Assembly (NCBI GenBank): GCA_037951105.1
Contig: JBAMJV010010121.1
Span: 62,001-126,000, forward strand
Direction: 5' to 3'
DNA from: Echinarachnius parma
Taxonomy: Eukaryota; Echinodermata; Echinoidea; Clypeasteroida; Echinarachniidae
DNA: 64,000 nucleotides
Below the pieces are notes generated by a model. That model did no database searches. It saw only the letters and a program-made list of their open reading frames with translations, and was not told the origin of the DNA. The position numbers were made by a program, and so were the translations under genes. Below are positions 22,741 to 36,700 of the stretch, in pieces. Every line of letters begins with the position of its first letter. Position 1 is the stretch's first letter.

Positions 22741-23132
22741 TTTTCCTTTGCTCATTTTTATTAATAAAATATATATAAGTAGGAAGTCCTACATTTCCTT
22801 ATGAATTAACTGTGCCCATAAACTGTATAAACACATGGTTTTCATGACTGTATGTTTTCTTCATTTTGATTTTTATTTAAATCTTCGTTATATCCAGCTC
22901 TATCACTGCCCTCTCTCCCATTATATATTCCCATATTTGTTTGTCTCACATCTTGTACTGTATACATGGTATATATGCATCCGAATGTCTTGTTCCTCCC
23001 CCTTTACTCTCCCCCGCAATTTTTCAATATGATTTATCACATGACTTAGTAAATACAGTACATGCCGCTGCGGTGTTATATTTTCTCGATATACCATGGC
23101 AATATTACACCCCTGCAAGTCAAGTCAGATGA

Positions 23133-23328
23133 TAAAACAGTTGTTAAATTTGTTGTCGGGAAAATCACGGAATATTCCTACCCTCGGGATTTCAAATGCT
23201 ATTTCGTGAAGAAAATAAGTCCCTCGACTTCGTCTCGGGACTTATTTACTCTTCCCCCAATAGCATTTGAAATCCCTCGGGATGTAATATTCCGTGCTAT
23301 ACCCTCCACCGCCATTTAACAACAGTAT
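23133..23328. mobile_element. Foldback MITE, ~196 bp
   Basis: Outer ends TAAAACAGTTGTTAAAT and ATTTAACAACAGTATA are inverted. The inner arms CGGGATTTCAAATGCTAT and ATAGCATTTGAAATCCC pair around AAGTCCCTCGACTTCGTCTC. Confidence 0.75.
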
Positions 23329-23329
23329 A

Positions 23330-23611
23330 ATATACTCTTCTATCTCCCCCCCTTCCCCTTATCTTCCCTCTATTTATCTCGACTTCCGGTTTATCTATCC
23401 CCGTGTAGGCTATATCTCTTTCCAATTCTCACCTCTATGTCACACCACCCCCTCCTTCTTTCTGGTAAACTGTATCCTCTCTTATATCTCTCAGTAACGC
23501 TCCCAATATTAAATATTTTCACCCTCCCTCTCGATATTTCTTTCATCATCTTTTTTGTTTTAATGTGTGAGATTCATTAATTAAAACAACGGGGGGGGGG
23601 GGGGGGGGGGA
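23330..23611. repeat. CT-rich stretch and poly(G) tract
   Basis: 23337-23540 is strongly C/T-biased on the plus strand. 23590-23610 is a run of ~21 G. No gene. Confidence 0.6.
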
Positions 23612-24129
23612 TCACCCTGTAAATAGCTTGGTTGCAATTAAATTGGACGAATGAGAGGAACATTTAGTGGAAATTTGAACGGAATCTGTCAATAATATAG
23701 GAAAGTTACGACCATTTGAACGTCATGAACGGACGGCAACTTTTTTGAAATTGTTGGCGAGTTTGACTATTGCATCATCTCATTGGTTTGAACATGGGAT
23801 ATTGCTTATTTCCGATATATTTTTTCATTGAGAAAACAATTCTATCTATAACCAAATCACAAATTACGTCACAATTGGCGGGAAATACGAAAGCGATTCC
23901 CGTTTGAATTCAGTCATCGAGTTCAAACGTTTAGTCCTTTCTTATTTTCGACTGATATTGCCCAAATTTTCAGTGACAATTCTTCTAAATCGTCCACTTC
24001 TATTTAAAAACAGCATAATTCAAGGGGTGCTCTCCCAACAACCAATTTCTAAATGTGTGATAAAATGAAATATTAAGATCACATGAACACTTTCACATTT
24101 ATTTTTGATTGTTAATAAATGCATATACT

Positions 24130-24497
24130 TTAAAGGGATCTAGTAACCTTGTCAAAATCCTCAAAACTTACTTGGAATTCTAGCGGTTCTTACATACCTC
24201 ATTGTATTCGTAGTACCCATACAAGCATGGATCAGCTTGTGGTTTTCCAAATTTCTCTTCCGTTATAAAGATATGTATGATTGAAGTGTTCAGATTTTAA
24301 ACTATCTACTGGATAGTTAAAACTGTGTGCAAAGTCAGTGCAATAAGTTAGCTAATATCACTTTGCATTTTTGCTCGTTACTCGGCCATACTACTACATC
24401 CATTTAATGTGAATTTTTCACACATCACTTAGTGGGCATTGTTATTAACCATTCATTACTTTTTGCAGATGTCGACAACTTTACTAGATCCCTTTAA
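24130..24497 (+). mobile_element. MITE family AAAGGGATCTAGTAA, best copy
   Basis: Left end TTAAAGGGATCTAGTAACC and right end ACTTTACTAGATCCCTTTAA are inverted. Internal landmarks (TATAAAGATATGTATGAT, ATCACTTTGCATTTT, ATTTTTCACACATCAC) recur at 53399-53831 and 57639-58022. ~368 bp, non-coding. Confidence 0.8.
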
Positions 24498-24499
24498 GA

Positions 24500-26150
24500 G
24501 TTCTTACGTTATTTCAATATCTCCAAAATGCATATTCCCTTTTTGGTTAGCACTTATACACGTGTCTCATATGCTAATGCCCCCGTAATCTACATTAAAC
24601 AAAATAATAATAGAAGAATGCCATGAACACCAGTATTCCTATTTGGGCGTAACTTATACATATATGTCAATTCTTGTTGAATACGTGTTGAATTGAATAT
24701 GTGTTTTTTTGTGTGTTTGATATCCTGTTAAAAGGTTACAATCAAAAGCTTGGCACCCCTCCCACGTACAAGAAATAAATGAATACAACATGTAGCCAAC
24801 CATTCGTAATTAGCTGAAAGAAAAAGAAGGTATTCATGTTTATTTTTAAATCAACAATATTAGTATTTTATTTTATTGTTATATGTACATGCAGAGGTAT
24901 CATGTTGAAATCTTAAATACAGTAAGTTTCCACAATGAAACAACGTGTAATTACATATGTAAAAATCGTTTTATACAAGTTGCTTACAATAATTGAGATC
25001 GATGCATATATAAATAGTCAGAAATAAGCTGTTTCATGCATTTACAAGTTGTTGTTTTTTATCAACATTCATTGTTGTATTTACATGAGTACAATGTTGA
25101 AAATTCAATTTTGAAGTAAACTCTTCAAAGTCTTCATCTATTAAATATAAATAAAGGATACATATGACTTTGTAGCACTGACTTCCAGGACTGCTTGTGG
25201 CCATGAAGTGTATAATTGTAAATATCTATATTTGTTTATTGCTGCAAATCAGGAGCTATTCTCAACTCATCTCGTTCAGTGGAATCTTGTAATAAAAAAG
25301 CTCTAATATATCAAAACCGTTGTATCAAGGTACTTTTGCTGGTCACAGCCCTTTTATACTCTTATGATTTTTACCCTGATACATGTACAGTATAACAAAG
25401 TAATTTTCATGGTCCCAAGGATCTCGTTATAAAGAGGTTCCACTGTATAACCACCCTAAGGTACATGATAACAGTAACACTAGTTGTAAAGTGTTGGTGG
25501 ACACATATCATCATCAAATGAAACACATATATAATTTGCACTTCTTGCATCCATAATTGTCCATTTCTTTAGGGTTAATTATGTCCATAATTACAAGTAG
25601 TGGATTTCTTTGTCTCTCATTGTCCAAAATCTAGGTCCTTGACATATATTCTTTTTTGGTCTGGCGTAGGGTGAATGAAGCCAAATTGGAAGATGTATTA
25701 CATAATGTTCAGCGACCTTACTAACATATATTTACAATCACATATTTTCACTTCAACATGAATGAATGAATACAGCAAAACTTACAAATTGCATGAGGAG
25801 TCATTTTGATATATACCTTGGCTAAAAAGTGGGGTATGACATTATATCACAAAAGACAGCACTTGGGGAACTTGTAATTTCATAATTTCACCATACGCCA
25901 AACAATAAGGTGCAAGACAAGTGCGAAAGCTCAGAGATTCTGGTCGAATTTGACAAAGTTAATAGTTTACTATACAGTAAGTTAATCCGACACTGTTACT
26001 ATAAGTACAATCATAGTGTAGAATTGAAACAAATATAATTTGGTTCAGTACTATGCAGTTAAGCATCCACAAGTTAAGTACTTACCCATTATATCCAAAG
26101 TACATTTAAATATCCTAGATCTATAATAACAACATATGTACACCCACTCC
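24500..26150. other. AT-rich spacer, one pogo-like MITE
   Basis: Apart from a CAGTGGAAT...GAGGTTCCACTG copy at ~25277-25447, I see no gene or clear repeat. Confidence 0.5.
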
Positions 26151-26470
26151 TGGGCCCAGTTACAGAAAGAATTGCAATTCATTTCCAGTCAGAAAATATG
26201 CACATATGAACCAATCAGATGCGTGCATTTAGTCGCATGTTCTAACTTGCAGTTAAATTCAACTTTATAATTGATTGCATTAACTTTTGTGACGGGGCCC
26301 GGGGAGTGTTGCATAAAGAGTTGCGATCAATCGCAAAGTTGCGATTATTTGCAAGTCTGAAAATTAGCCTAAATGTGCAAATCTAATTGGCTGATAAGCG
26401 CAAAATGTCTGACTTGCGATAGATGGATACTCTTATATGATACACCCATCAGATATGACTTATTACGGTA
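26150..26470. mobile_element. Two adjacent GGGCCC-ended MITE fragments
   Basis: 26153-26310 starts GGGCCCAGTTACAGAAAGAA and ends GTGACGGGGCCC. 26305-26460 starts with GGGAGTGTTGCATAAAGAGT and ends near CTTATATGATACACCC. Both carry a central CCAATCAG/CTAATTGGCTG-like inner motif, similar in plan to 61822-61983. Confidence 0.5.
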
Positions 26471-26752
26471 CTGACAGGATGAGTTGAACAAACATACTAA
26501 TGAAGCGCTAAGAGGATTAATAACAGTACGTGCTGTCCGGTCATGTCAGTTTTCCTTTGATCGCGCTTAAATGATAAATATCCTATCCTGCATACCCTCT
26601 AATCCCTACTGTCAGAACAATCACTTTAATCATATCCTCTCAATTAGAAATTAACAACCATGTGCGAAAGTATGTTTAAATTAGGAAGACAGGCTACCTA
26701 CTGAATTTATAGGTTGCTATTATGAAAATTAGGGGGCAAAATCGCCCTCGGC

Positions 26753-26865
26753 CCCCGTATATTTCCTACCCTGGACAGGACTTGAACCAGCCCTCAGCTC
26801 TGTACAGAATACCAGTCCAACATTCACCCAGCTGAGCTATCATAGACCTACGTTGTTGGCTCCAG
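26753..26865 (-). repeat. tRNA-derived SINE head
   Basis: On the minus strand, TAGCTCAGCTGGGTGAATG (A-box) and CTGGTTCAAGTCCTG (B-box) lie at tRNA-like spacing between copies of CCTAC(T/C). Stems are broken. Confidence 0.5.
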
Positions 26866-26899
26866 TAGGAAATTTGGTCAATTGATTTGGCACTTGATC

Positions 26900-27714
26900 T
26901 CCACCAACACTATGGATCCTCTTCTCTCATCCATTGTTTGTGGTCATCTCAGCTCAAATGCTTGTATCATATCAAGGCAAGAATCGTCCAGGAACAACAA
27001 CATCATCCAGGTCATTGCAGGCTGTGAAAGATATCTGGTTCAGTTTTGAAATTAGGTTACTTTGATAGTGGCACTTGGATCCTCTTCTCTCAACCATGAT
27101 GTTGGTTCATCTCAGGTAAAGTGCTTGTATCCTTTCGAAGCAAGAATCGTCCGGGAACAGCAACTTGATCCAGGTCATTGCAGACTGTGGAAGATATCTG
27201 CTTTAGATCTTTTAGATTCCTAGTTGACCATACATTGCGAGACAAACGAATATCACTAGCGATATTATTTTCGATATCTGCTTTAGTTTGTAAATTTGGT
27301 TACATCATAGTGGCATTTCATGTCTACCGACATGGTGGATCCTCTTCTCTCAACCATGATGACGGTTCATATCAGCTTATACATGCTTGTATCCTATCAA
27401 GGCAAGAATCGTCCAGGAACAGCAACAAGATCCAGGTCATTGCAGGCTGTGAAAGATATCTGGTTTAGTTTGTAAATTTGGTCACTTCTTAGTGGCACTT
27501 AATGTCTATCAACATAACATGGTGGATCCTCTTCTCTCTGAAACAATGATGACAGTTCATCTCAGGATTCTCAGCTCAAATGTTTGTATCCTATTGAGGC
27601 AAGAATCGTCCAGCAACAGCACCAAGATCTAGGTCATTGCAGGCTGTGAAAGATATCTGGTTTAGTTTGTAAATTTGGTTACATCATAGTTGCATGATGG
27701 ACCATGTTGTCAGT
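26900..27714 (-). pseudogene. Tandem degenerate copies of the MEGF9-like last exon
   Basis: At least four head-to-tail units lie just past the stop codon. Landmarks AAGAATCGTCC occur at 26979, 27142, 27403 and 27601, followed by ATCCAGGTCATTGCAGG and AAAGATATCTGG. These match the functional exon (GAGTCGTCGAGGAAC at 27876, ATCCAGGTCATTAACG, AAAGAGATCTGG). On the minus strand one unit still reads QISF then NDLDDVV before a one-base frameshift. TGGATGAGAG after each copy matches the exon's MDER segment. An ~80-bp insert enlarges the 27142-27403 interval. Confidence 0.7.
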
Positions 27715-30700
27715 TCATCTCAGGCTCAAATACTTATATCCTATTGAGGTCTCGGTCGCCAGTCGCTCTCGGCTCAAGGATTTGTAGCCTAACCTCTCTT
27801 TCGATGATTTGTAGCCTATCCTCTCATCCATCGTGTCGGTGGAGGTCGTGAAGATGTCAGATGGCTCCATCAGGTAGGAGTCGTCGAGGAACAACACATC
27901 ATCCAGGTCATTAACGTCATTGAAAGAGATCTGGTCATCTTGTTTGAGTTCAATCGTAAACAGTGACATGGCTGGCTTCTGGTCTGTGTTCCTCCTCTTG
28001 ATGAAGATGACTGTTGAGACGATGGCTGTGCAGAGCAAGGCCCCAGCTCCCGCTGCGATGTACACATAGTAGTCTCGGAACTCCTTCTTACTCCCTCGCT
28101 GGGCTGGCTTGTTCCCAGGGGCTTCTACATAAGGACAGAGGAAAACAAGAGGTAGAAAATAAATTTAGAGCGGGCATAATGTACTCATAGTCACAGAACG
28201 CCTTCTTACTCCCTCGCTGGGCTGGCTTGTTTCCAGGGGCTTCTATATAGGGACAGGGGAGAACAAGAAGAAGAAAATAACTTTAGAGTGAGCATAATGT
28301 ACTAATAGTGAAGTCACGGAACGTCTTCTTACTCCCTCGCTCAAAAACATGTACAATGTTATATCTGGCCAAATACACACTTTTAGGTGGAGTCATGGTT
28401 CGGTTAAAAAAGTAAACATGGTATTTTGTTTAATTGAACAATCATGTCACCTTATGGGAGGGAATGCTTTCAGAATTTGTGTATGTGTATTTATTGTAGA
28501 ATGTGACACGAGACTTCAATAATTTAGAAGACTTGTATGTGTATTTTATTCTTAAAGTGCTTGAGGCTTCAGTAATTGGAGATGGGCGGTCCAACGTCTA
28601 GACAGCGCAGCAGACAAGGCATATTTATTTGGAGGTTGTGAGCAAGGAGGGGATAAGGTAGATTGGATGGAATGGTAGCAACTTATTGATTGATGCGTAG
28701 AGCACTATTATTAAAGGCCCGACAAATGCCCGACGGAGAGAAAAATTGTCAATCCGTTTGTATCTGTTCGTATGCATTTCTTTTCTGTTCCTTGTCAGGC
28801 GATGTACTTCGTTCTATCCGGTGGACTGTTTTGTGCATGAAGCAATGGAGACGCCTTTCACCACTGAATAATTTGATTTCGAAAATTGTCCATTCGTCGG
28901 ACTTCCGTTTAGGCTCTCCGGTGATATGTGACCGGGCCTTTAATAACTAAATATCCTGTCGTAAGAGGGAGACAAACTCCTAACAACCCTCCTCCTCCTC
29001 ACCTGTTGTTGGCACAGATCACCTTGTTGCATTGCGCGATTTAGTAGGCTAAAAGCTTAGGGGGAAATGACTAAATTCGGCAGGGTCTCAACTAGACTAG
29101 GAGGGGATAGCCCAAGGGTCGCTTCCTGACCAAACTCTCACACAGGCTGCCCAGAAGGTGGGGCTTCCCTTCTTGCGGTTACTCATGTTGGAACCCAATT
29201 TCCTCCAGGTCTCTTGTTATTGACACTAAACTGTTAACTTGAACAATGATAGATACACTAGTAGATATGATGCTACCCACTAGGTTATGGCGTACCGACA
29301 ACTCATAATCACGTCCAGATTAGCCGCTCGACAGACATAACTTTGACAGTTTTCTGATCACCTTGTTTTACCTAATTAAGTTTTTCAGGTTAAAAGTTGT
29401 TTTTTACCACTTTTACCACAATTTCCTTCTACCCTCTTCATTTTAATTTTCACTTAGATTTTCTGAAAAATCGAGTAATTTAGCCTTTACCTCAAACTCT
29501 CAAAAGTATTTTTTTATAAATTACATCACACAATGTATTTGACGTCATCTCCTTAGGCTTAAAATTTACAAGTAATGCAAATTGTGCAATTCACAATGAA
29601 GATGTCAATGGTTTGAATCCTGCAAGTCAACTTTTCTTTGCCGCTTCCCATTAGCTGCTTTAAACAAACTAAATTGAACATTGTTTGTGTGCACGAAATT
29701 TTGGGAATGTTGTTAACATCAAATGAACAGTGCATGTAAATGCAAAACACCCGTGGGATGTTTCACAAAGATATAAGGTTAAACTTAACTTTCGGTTGGA
29801 CTCCAAATCATGGAAAGTCATTTGTAGCCTTGCAATGAACAAATATTTAAGAGCAAAAATTCACATATTTGAGATTCTTAACAAGAATAATAAACCTCCC
29901 TGATAATAGAAAATATTGATGATTTTAAACTAAATGAATGTTGTATTTAAAAAATAATGTATAAATTTAACATAGCAAATAAAAGCTTTCCATAATTTCA
30001 AGTCCAATTTAGAATTCAAGTTCAACTTAGGATATTTGTGCAACTACCCCCCAGATTATGTGTGCAAACAAATGATTCATCATCTCTCCTATTACGCAGC
30101 TATATTCACTTCACTTCTTTTGAGTTTAGAAACTTTAGTGCCTACATGTAACTGCCTACAGCTACATGACTAGAGATATTTTGGGCTATTCCCCCGGATT
30201 TAATGCCCTGGAGCCCTTTTAATTAGGATATACACACATTGAGGTTAATATATTGTTGCCGCCAAGTTTGTCTGATAGTAAGATACCAATTTTGCTGATC
30301 GTGGGGCAATCCCTAGACCTAGAGTTGCTCTCAAGATCACTCCTAGGGGCAACTCTATAATTAATTTACAGAACACCACTCTTAATTCAAATATTTATGT
30401 TGATTTACAATGACAGATTTCTTTTCAAATTAATAATCTTCTAATTACTAATGTTTCATGTCATCTTATCCATGAAAATAATTTAACATACATTCAATGA
30501 TTCAAGTAAACAATCTTAATCCCAATTTGTTGTCATAAGCTTCAAATTTCAAATGTGTCTGGCCATAAAATAAATAAGCCGACACGAGAAATACCCTTTG
30601 AATCAATGACTAGTCCCTGACTCACTTCCCCTTACGTTCCCCAGACAACGTGTGCACATTGTACCAATTTTGGGGGCACTTGTCTTGCTCTCTAACTTTC

Positions 30701-33700
30701 TGTCCGTACTCGTTAGCGAAGTGAATCCTCTAACATAACTTTTAAACTTTGAGAGTAGTATTATCCTCTATGATGCACAGAACTTTTAAACTTTGAGAGC
30801 TGTATTATCATTATTCTACTTGGCAAAGAACTGAAAGAGAAGGGGGAAAATGTACAATTACAGATGTCAACTAATAGGCGGAGGGCCAAAGTCGAAAAAA
30901 GTAACTTTAGGTTGCCAGATCTCCACAACAAGTTTAAACCGATTTTAATTTCAAGTATTTTTAATGAGACAAAATAATTCAGAGGTCTACCTCAAAAAAA
31001 TTGTTGCGAACACCTCCAAATCCAAGATGGCGTCCAAAAAAGCAGTCATTTTGTCTTGCTATAGATAATTGGCAAAATTTACCAAACGACACCTTAAATC
31101 AGCATTATTTTGCAACCATGTTAAAGACAATATAATTTCCTATAATCTGATACCAAACACCATGGGTTTCAAGATATGTAACACGGTCAATTTTAGCCCC
31201 AAACTCAAATTTTAGGCATTTTTTTCCCAACAATATGAAATTATTGATTTACATAATTACGCATAAATCATTAATTGTATTAGAAGTTGAATTAATACTT
31301 TTCAAAAAACTGTCCAATTATATCGACAATACTCTGTGAAAATTCCAAGTGTGTACCGTATCTGAACAAAAAGTTATAGTACTTGGAAGTCAGCATTTGA
31401 TATCGACAAAACGGGTAGTTTTGCATGATTTCTCATGCTGTACAGGGTGTCTCAAAAATGTGTAATCTTGATTATACGATTTGTGTACCAAATGATTGCG
31501 TGCGTCAATCTCGGGACACCTTCAATTCCAGTTATGAAAAATCAACAAAACCACCATTTCCTGTAATATGATGAATATTCTACAATCATTAATTAATCCG
31601 CGTAGATGTCGTGTCTCACTTGTATTTTGTTTAAATGCATTTATCATAAATCAAGCGCTAAAAATGAACTTAATTCCACTCCACATGGAGCATTCCAGTC
31701 AGCTGCATACTGACGCGCCTGTTAAGCATATTGCGAATTCGAATCATACTGGGTGCCCATGATGTATTTAAAACATTGTCAAGATCATGTTCATTATATT
31801 GAGTAAGTGTCTTACTGAAGTACACAATATGCGGGACATAATATGTGCAGAGCGTATCTAGATTCGAACACCATCTCGATCGCAAGGCACGCACCCTTCA
31901 TGCCAATCATATCTTAGTACATGTACCTGGAGACCATAAAAGTCTATACAAATTGGCTGACTTAGTATTAACACAAAACAAACTTAATTGCTAAACCAAT
32001 ATGTACACCACCGAAAAGCCTTAAGCAAGCCGAATGTTTATTTTTTGTGCATTACACTGTACTCGTGTAACCATGGTAACAACAGCCGATTATGGACAGA
32101 AATATACCAAATCGCCAAATATTTATTTTAAAAACTTAAAATTAGCAGGTAAACGGTGTCATTTTACATGTGATTTGTTTTCCTTCATGTTCACGCGAAA
32201 ATTAGTGTGCATAATGCGGCTTGTAGTAGCAAGATATATGATTTATTGTCTTTCTATTGTTGTTGTTACTATGGTTACAAATGTACAAGGTGGTACAAAA
32301 AGTTACTGTACGATAAACATATAGCCTATTCAAAGTTTTCTTCGAACCCTGAAAAAGTCTAGCTAACTGTGGTGTTCCGAATAATAATCATGTTAAAAAC
32401 ATAATTATCAAGATATGGTCGGTCCAACTATAAAGGACGCGCGCCTCTCATTCGAATATTGCACTAAATAGTGCACTTTGCATAGTGGATTTATTATTGC
32501 AGTGAAATTACCGATACACTATTTTCGTGTATTGCAAACCGATGGCGGCATATTCATGACATAAAAGAAGAAAACTGAAGGTTTTGTTGAAAACGGGTAT
32601 AAACAATATGTCATTATTTAGGAGCATTTCTTGAATAAAGTCCGTAAACAAGAATTACATTTATTGGGGCACCCTGTATAGTGTTCGAAATCGTACAAAA
32701 TTGCTGTATTTGTCGATATCAAATGCTGACTTCCAGTTATTATAACTTTTTGTTCAGATACGGTACACACTTGGAATTTTCACAGAGTATTGCTGATATA
32801 ACTGGGCAGTTTTCTGAAAAGTATTAGTTGAACTCCCAATGCAATTATTGATTTATGCCGAATTACGTAAATCAATAATTCATATTTTTGGGAAAAATGC
32901 CTAAAATTTGAGTTTGGGACTAAAAATTACCGTGTTACATATCCTGAAACCCATGAAATTTGGTATCAGATTATAGGAAATGTTATTGTCTTTAATATAG
33001 TTGCAAAATCATGCTGATTTTAGGTGTCGTTTGGGAAATCTCGCCAGTTATCTATAGCAAGTCAAAACGGCTACTTCATTGGACGCCATCTTGGATTTGG
33101 ACGTCTTCGCAACCAATTTTTTGAGGTAGACCTCTGAATTAATTTGTCTTATTAAAAATACTTGCAAATAAAATTGGTTTAAACTTGTTGTGGAGATCTG
33201 GCAACCTAAGTCCTTAAGGAAGCCACTTTTTCGACTTTGGCCCTCCGCCTATAAGGAAATATAACCAATGTTCCAGGGGGGAAAAATAAATTTATTTTTC
33301 GTGGGCTACTTTCCAAGCCTGCCTGCGTGAAACTACTGTAGCACTCTACATTTGTTTTGCATTGAATTCGAGGCAAATTTATGGAGGATCTTTTATGATT
33401 TCCGGGGGGCTCTTTTTGGCATTTCGGGGACTAATTCCCCCGAAGCCTCCGTGTATTTTTTCCCACTGCAATGTTCACTGATGGTTCTTCTCAGTCATCC
33501 ATTTCTATTGCCATCAACATAATTTTAGGGTTCACTTCCACTTTAATTCTAGACAAAAGTCAGAATTCGATACTGTTAAATGTGGATCAATTTTGATTAC
33601 AATGTCAGTCTTCCAAGCATGATATATAATGTGTGACTGTTAAACATAGGGTGGACTTGCACTTTAATTCTAGACAAAACTCCAAATTCGATGTAGAGTA

Positions 33701-36700
33701 AAGGTGGATTAAGTTGGATTAGAATGTATATCTTTCAAGGATGATGATCTAATGTATGACTGTTCGACATGTCATTCAGTTAATTGTTGAAGATCTACAT
33801 GATACATGAATAATATGTTGCATTGAAAGCGAAAGGTCATTGAAGGGCCCTGTAGGATAATAAATAGACACTGTAGACACATGTCCAGCTTTCAATAATA
33901 TCATAACGAGTGTACAGTAGTATTATCTTTTTATCTTTACTGTTATTCTAATTTATTTCGTATCAGTCTAACATTTATATATAATACATGTCATAATACT
34001 TAGAAATTAGTGTGCATGGGATAAAATGTAGATCAGGAGATGCTTCTTGTTACTAAAAATCAATTAAATTCACACGTTCATTATTTATGCTGGGCTCGAC
34101 ACTCGCACTGGCCCACTGGCCTGGGGCCAGTGAAATTGCACTTCGGGCCAGCAAAAATGTATAAAAGCAGATTTTCAACCCAACATTGACAAATGTGTAC
34201 TTATGTGTACAGTGGAACCTCCTTATAAAGAGCTCTGATATATAACAAAGCCCTCTTATAACAAAGTAATTTTCATGGTCCCAAGGGTCTCGTTATTAAG
34301 AGATTCTACTGTACAAATTTGCTTGAATTCCACATGTTAAAGGTGCAGCTGTAAAGTGTCAGATATTGCCCCAAATGACATTTGAGACTTCAATCCTGTA
34401 CCAAAATCATTGTAAGATATGTCCGAATGATGTGTGAAAGTTTCATTGAAGAAGAACACTGCTTTCCTGGTTAAAAAAGCGAAAATATGCGTCAGCTTTT
34501 ACAACGAATTACTGTATGACCGTTCATTAACGCTCCTGAGCTGAATGATAGATATCGTCATACTAAAGGGGCAATCGAAAAAATCTAACCCTATTTTATT
34601 CTTCTCTTAACCATAAGCTAAACAACACGGTAGAAGAAAAACGAGGAAGCTCCAAGTAATTTTCGTGGAGTTAGACACTTTTCAGGCATCCCTTTAAATG
34701 ATAGAAGACATTTGTTTCCTTTCATGTTAATTAGCCTACCTATTTTGGTGCAGTTCCATGTTGTCGCGAATCTGTGACACGTTGCGCATGTTGCCGACTG
34801 CGAGGCCATGCTGTATGAGCATTTCTTGAGGCATTTGCGTGTGAAGACCTGGCATTCTGCTGGTAAACTCTGTGTATTGTTCGTGTGTGGAGAACCCTCG
34901 CTGGGCATCTCACAGTCTGGACACTTGGAGCAGATACCCCTAGAGTTGTGGTAGTGCCCCTCTGGACAGGCGGTAGGACAACTTGATGTAAAGTTCCTGA
35001 ACATTGAGCACTTTCGACACATGAAGCTTGAAGTTTGTGCTGTAAATAAAGGGGGAAAGTAAACACATTAACTAGACACAATTATACAAGTTCTTCTTTG
35101 TTAAGTTTACAAGTATTTTGATAGTGTCCTTCAGGATGGGCGGTAGGAAAACTTGATGTGAAGTTCCTCAACACTGAACACTGTCTGCACATAGAGCTTG
35201 AAGCTTGTGCTGTAATAAAGGGGAAATTCAACAAATTAACTTGACATTTTAATATACAGTACTTCTTTTCGAAGTTAATTACAAGTTACAAGTATTGTGA
35301 TAGTGTCCTTCAGGACAACTTGATGTGAATTTCCTGAAAACTGTTGGTACATGGAGCTTGACGCTTGTGAGCACTGTAATTATAGGGGAAGGGTAACAAA
35401 TTAACTTTACATAATTATATGCAGTAGTTCTTTGTGAAGTTTACAGGTTACAATCATTTTTGTCTCGCCTTTCACTCTGGATCATGAGTAACTTCATCAC
35501 AATACAAACAAAGTCATAACAACATCAAAAGCTATAAATGATAAGTCGTCGCTCAAACAACAATTCGTATTGACATGGAAAGCAACATACCGTTTCATCA
35601 CCTCAAGTAATTAATTGGTGATCCCCTCGGCGACTCAAGTGACCATGTGGAAATCAAATGTGGTCAGCCCATCAATTTACCCATTAACGCATTTCAGGGC
35701 AGACACACTTGCCGACCACAAATCTTGTCCTTAACATGTTCGGGTTGACAGCAGGATATGGAATACAGTGTCATTTCTGAGTAATTAATTAGCCTTAATT
35801 GATTTGCAAAATGACATGATTATCCAGTTGAGTGAATGAAACAACGTTGACCGTAGCCTTTGGAGAAGAATGAAAATATCTGAATCAGCAATTATTAATA
35901 GTTTGTCTTACTCTTTTACATTTTATGTGCGACTAGCAGAATGAGCAAACTAGGTTTTTATTATCCCTTGAAGATGCTTATTCTATCTACAATCTATAGT
36001 TACTAATACAATTACATACTTAAACAGAAATTTCTTTATATCTCCTCTTTTGTGTGAACTTGAAAAGTGTTATTTGGTGTAGGGTTTTATATTGCCATGG
36101 ACAAACCAAATCTATTATAAGAGTTATTGTATTAATCCCCTGAAAGTTAACATAACATTGTTAATCATTAATACATTTTGATGTTAAGCTTTTAACAGAA
36201 GAATGAAATGGGTTATGATTTGTCAAAGCTCTCCCTTATTTTGGAGATATTTAAAAAAAATTGAACGCTTTTCGATCGTACTCAAGAGTATCCAAATTTG
36301 GATGTACAAAGTTTACTTCATGCGAACGATCAGGGATAAAATCTGACATCATTTTTTACTTCTTTAACTAGGTATTAAAACATTGTTCCTTTTTAATGAA
36401 ATATCACTTTTGGAACAAGATATAAAGTTATTAAATGGATCACTTTAAACTGATGTATTAACAAACCATTGCGATGACACTGGTCCAAGTAGTCTTGGCA
36501 GTCACATGACCTGCATGACCGTCCATCCCACCAATGAGAGTCGATGTTACACTGGTCGCACTTGTCGCCTCTCAGTCCAGACTTGCACAGACATAGCCCA
36601 CCACTGCCAACGAACAAAATACATATAACATGACGGCATAACAATTTGATTACAGACATTTTTTGCATAATATGTTCATATTTCTTCAAAATACATGTTG

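Noticed and set aside
34740-35081. 113-aa minus-strand frame overlapping the MEGF9-like Cys-rich exon
   Set aside because: It runs through the splice acceptor in the wrong phase; the 35022 frame has the regular cysteines and joins both neighbouring exons.
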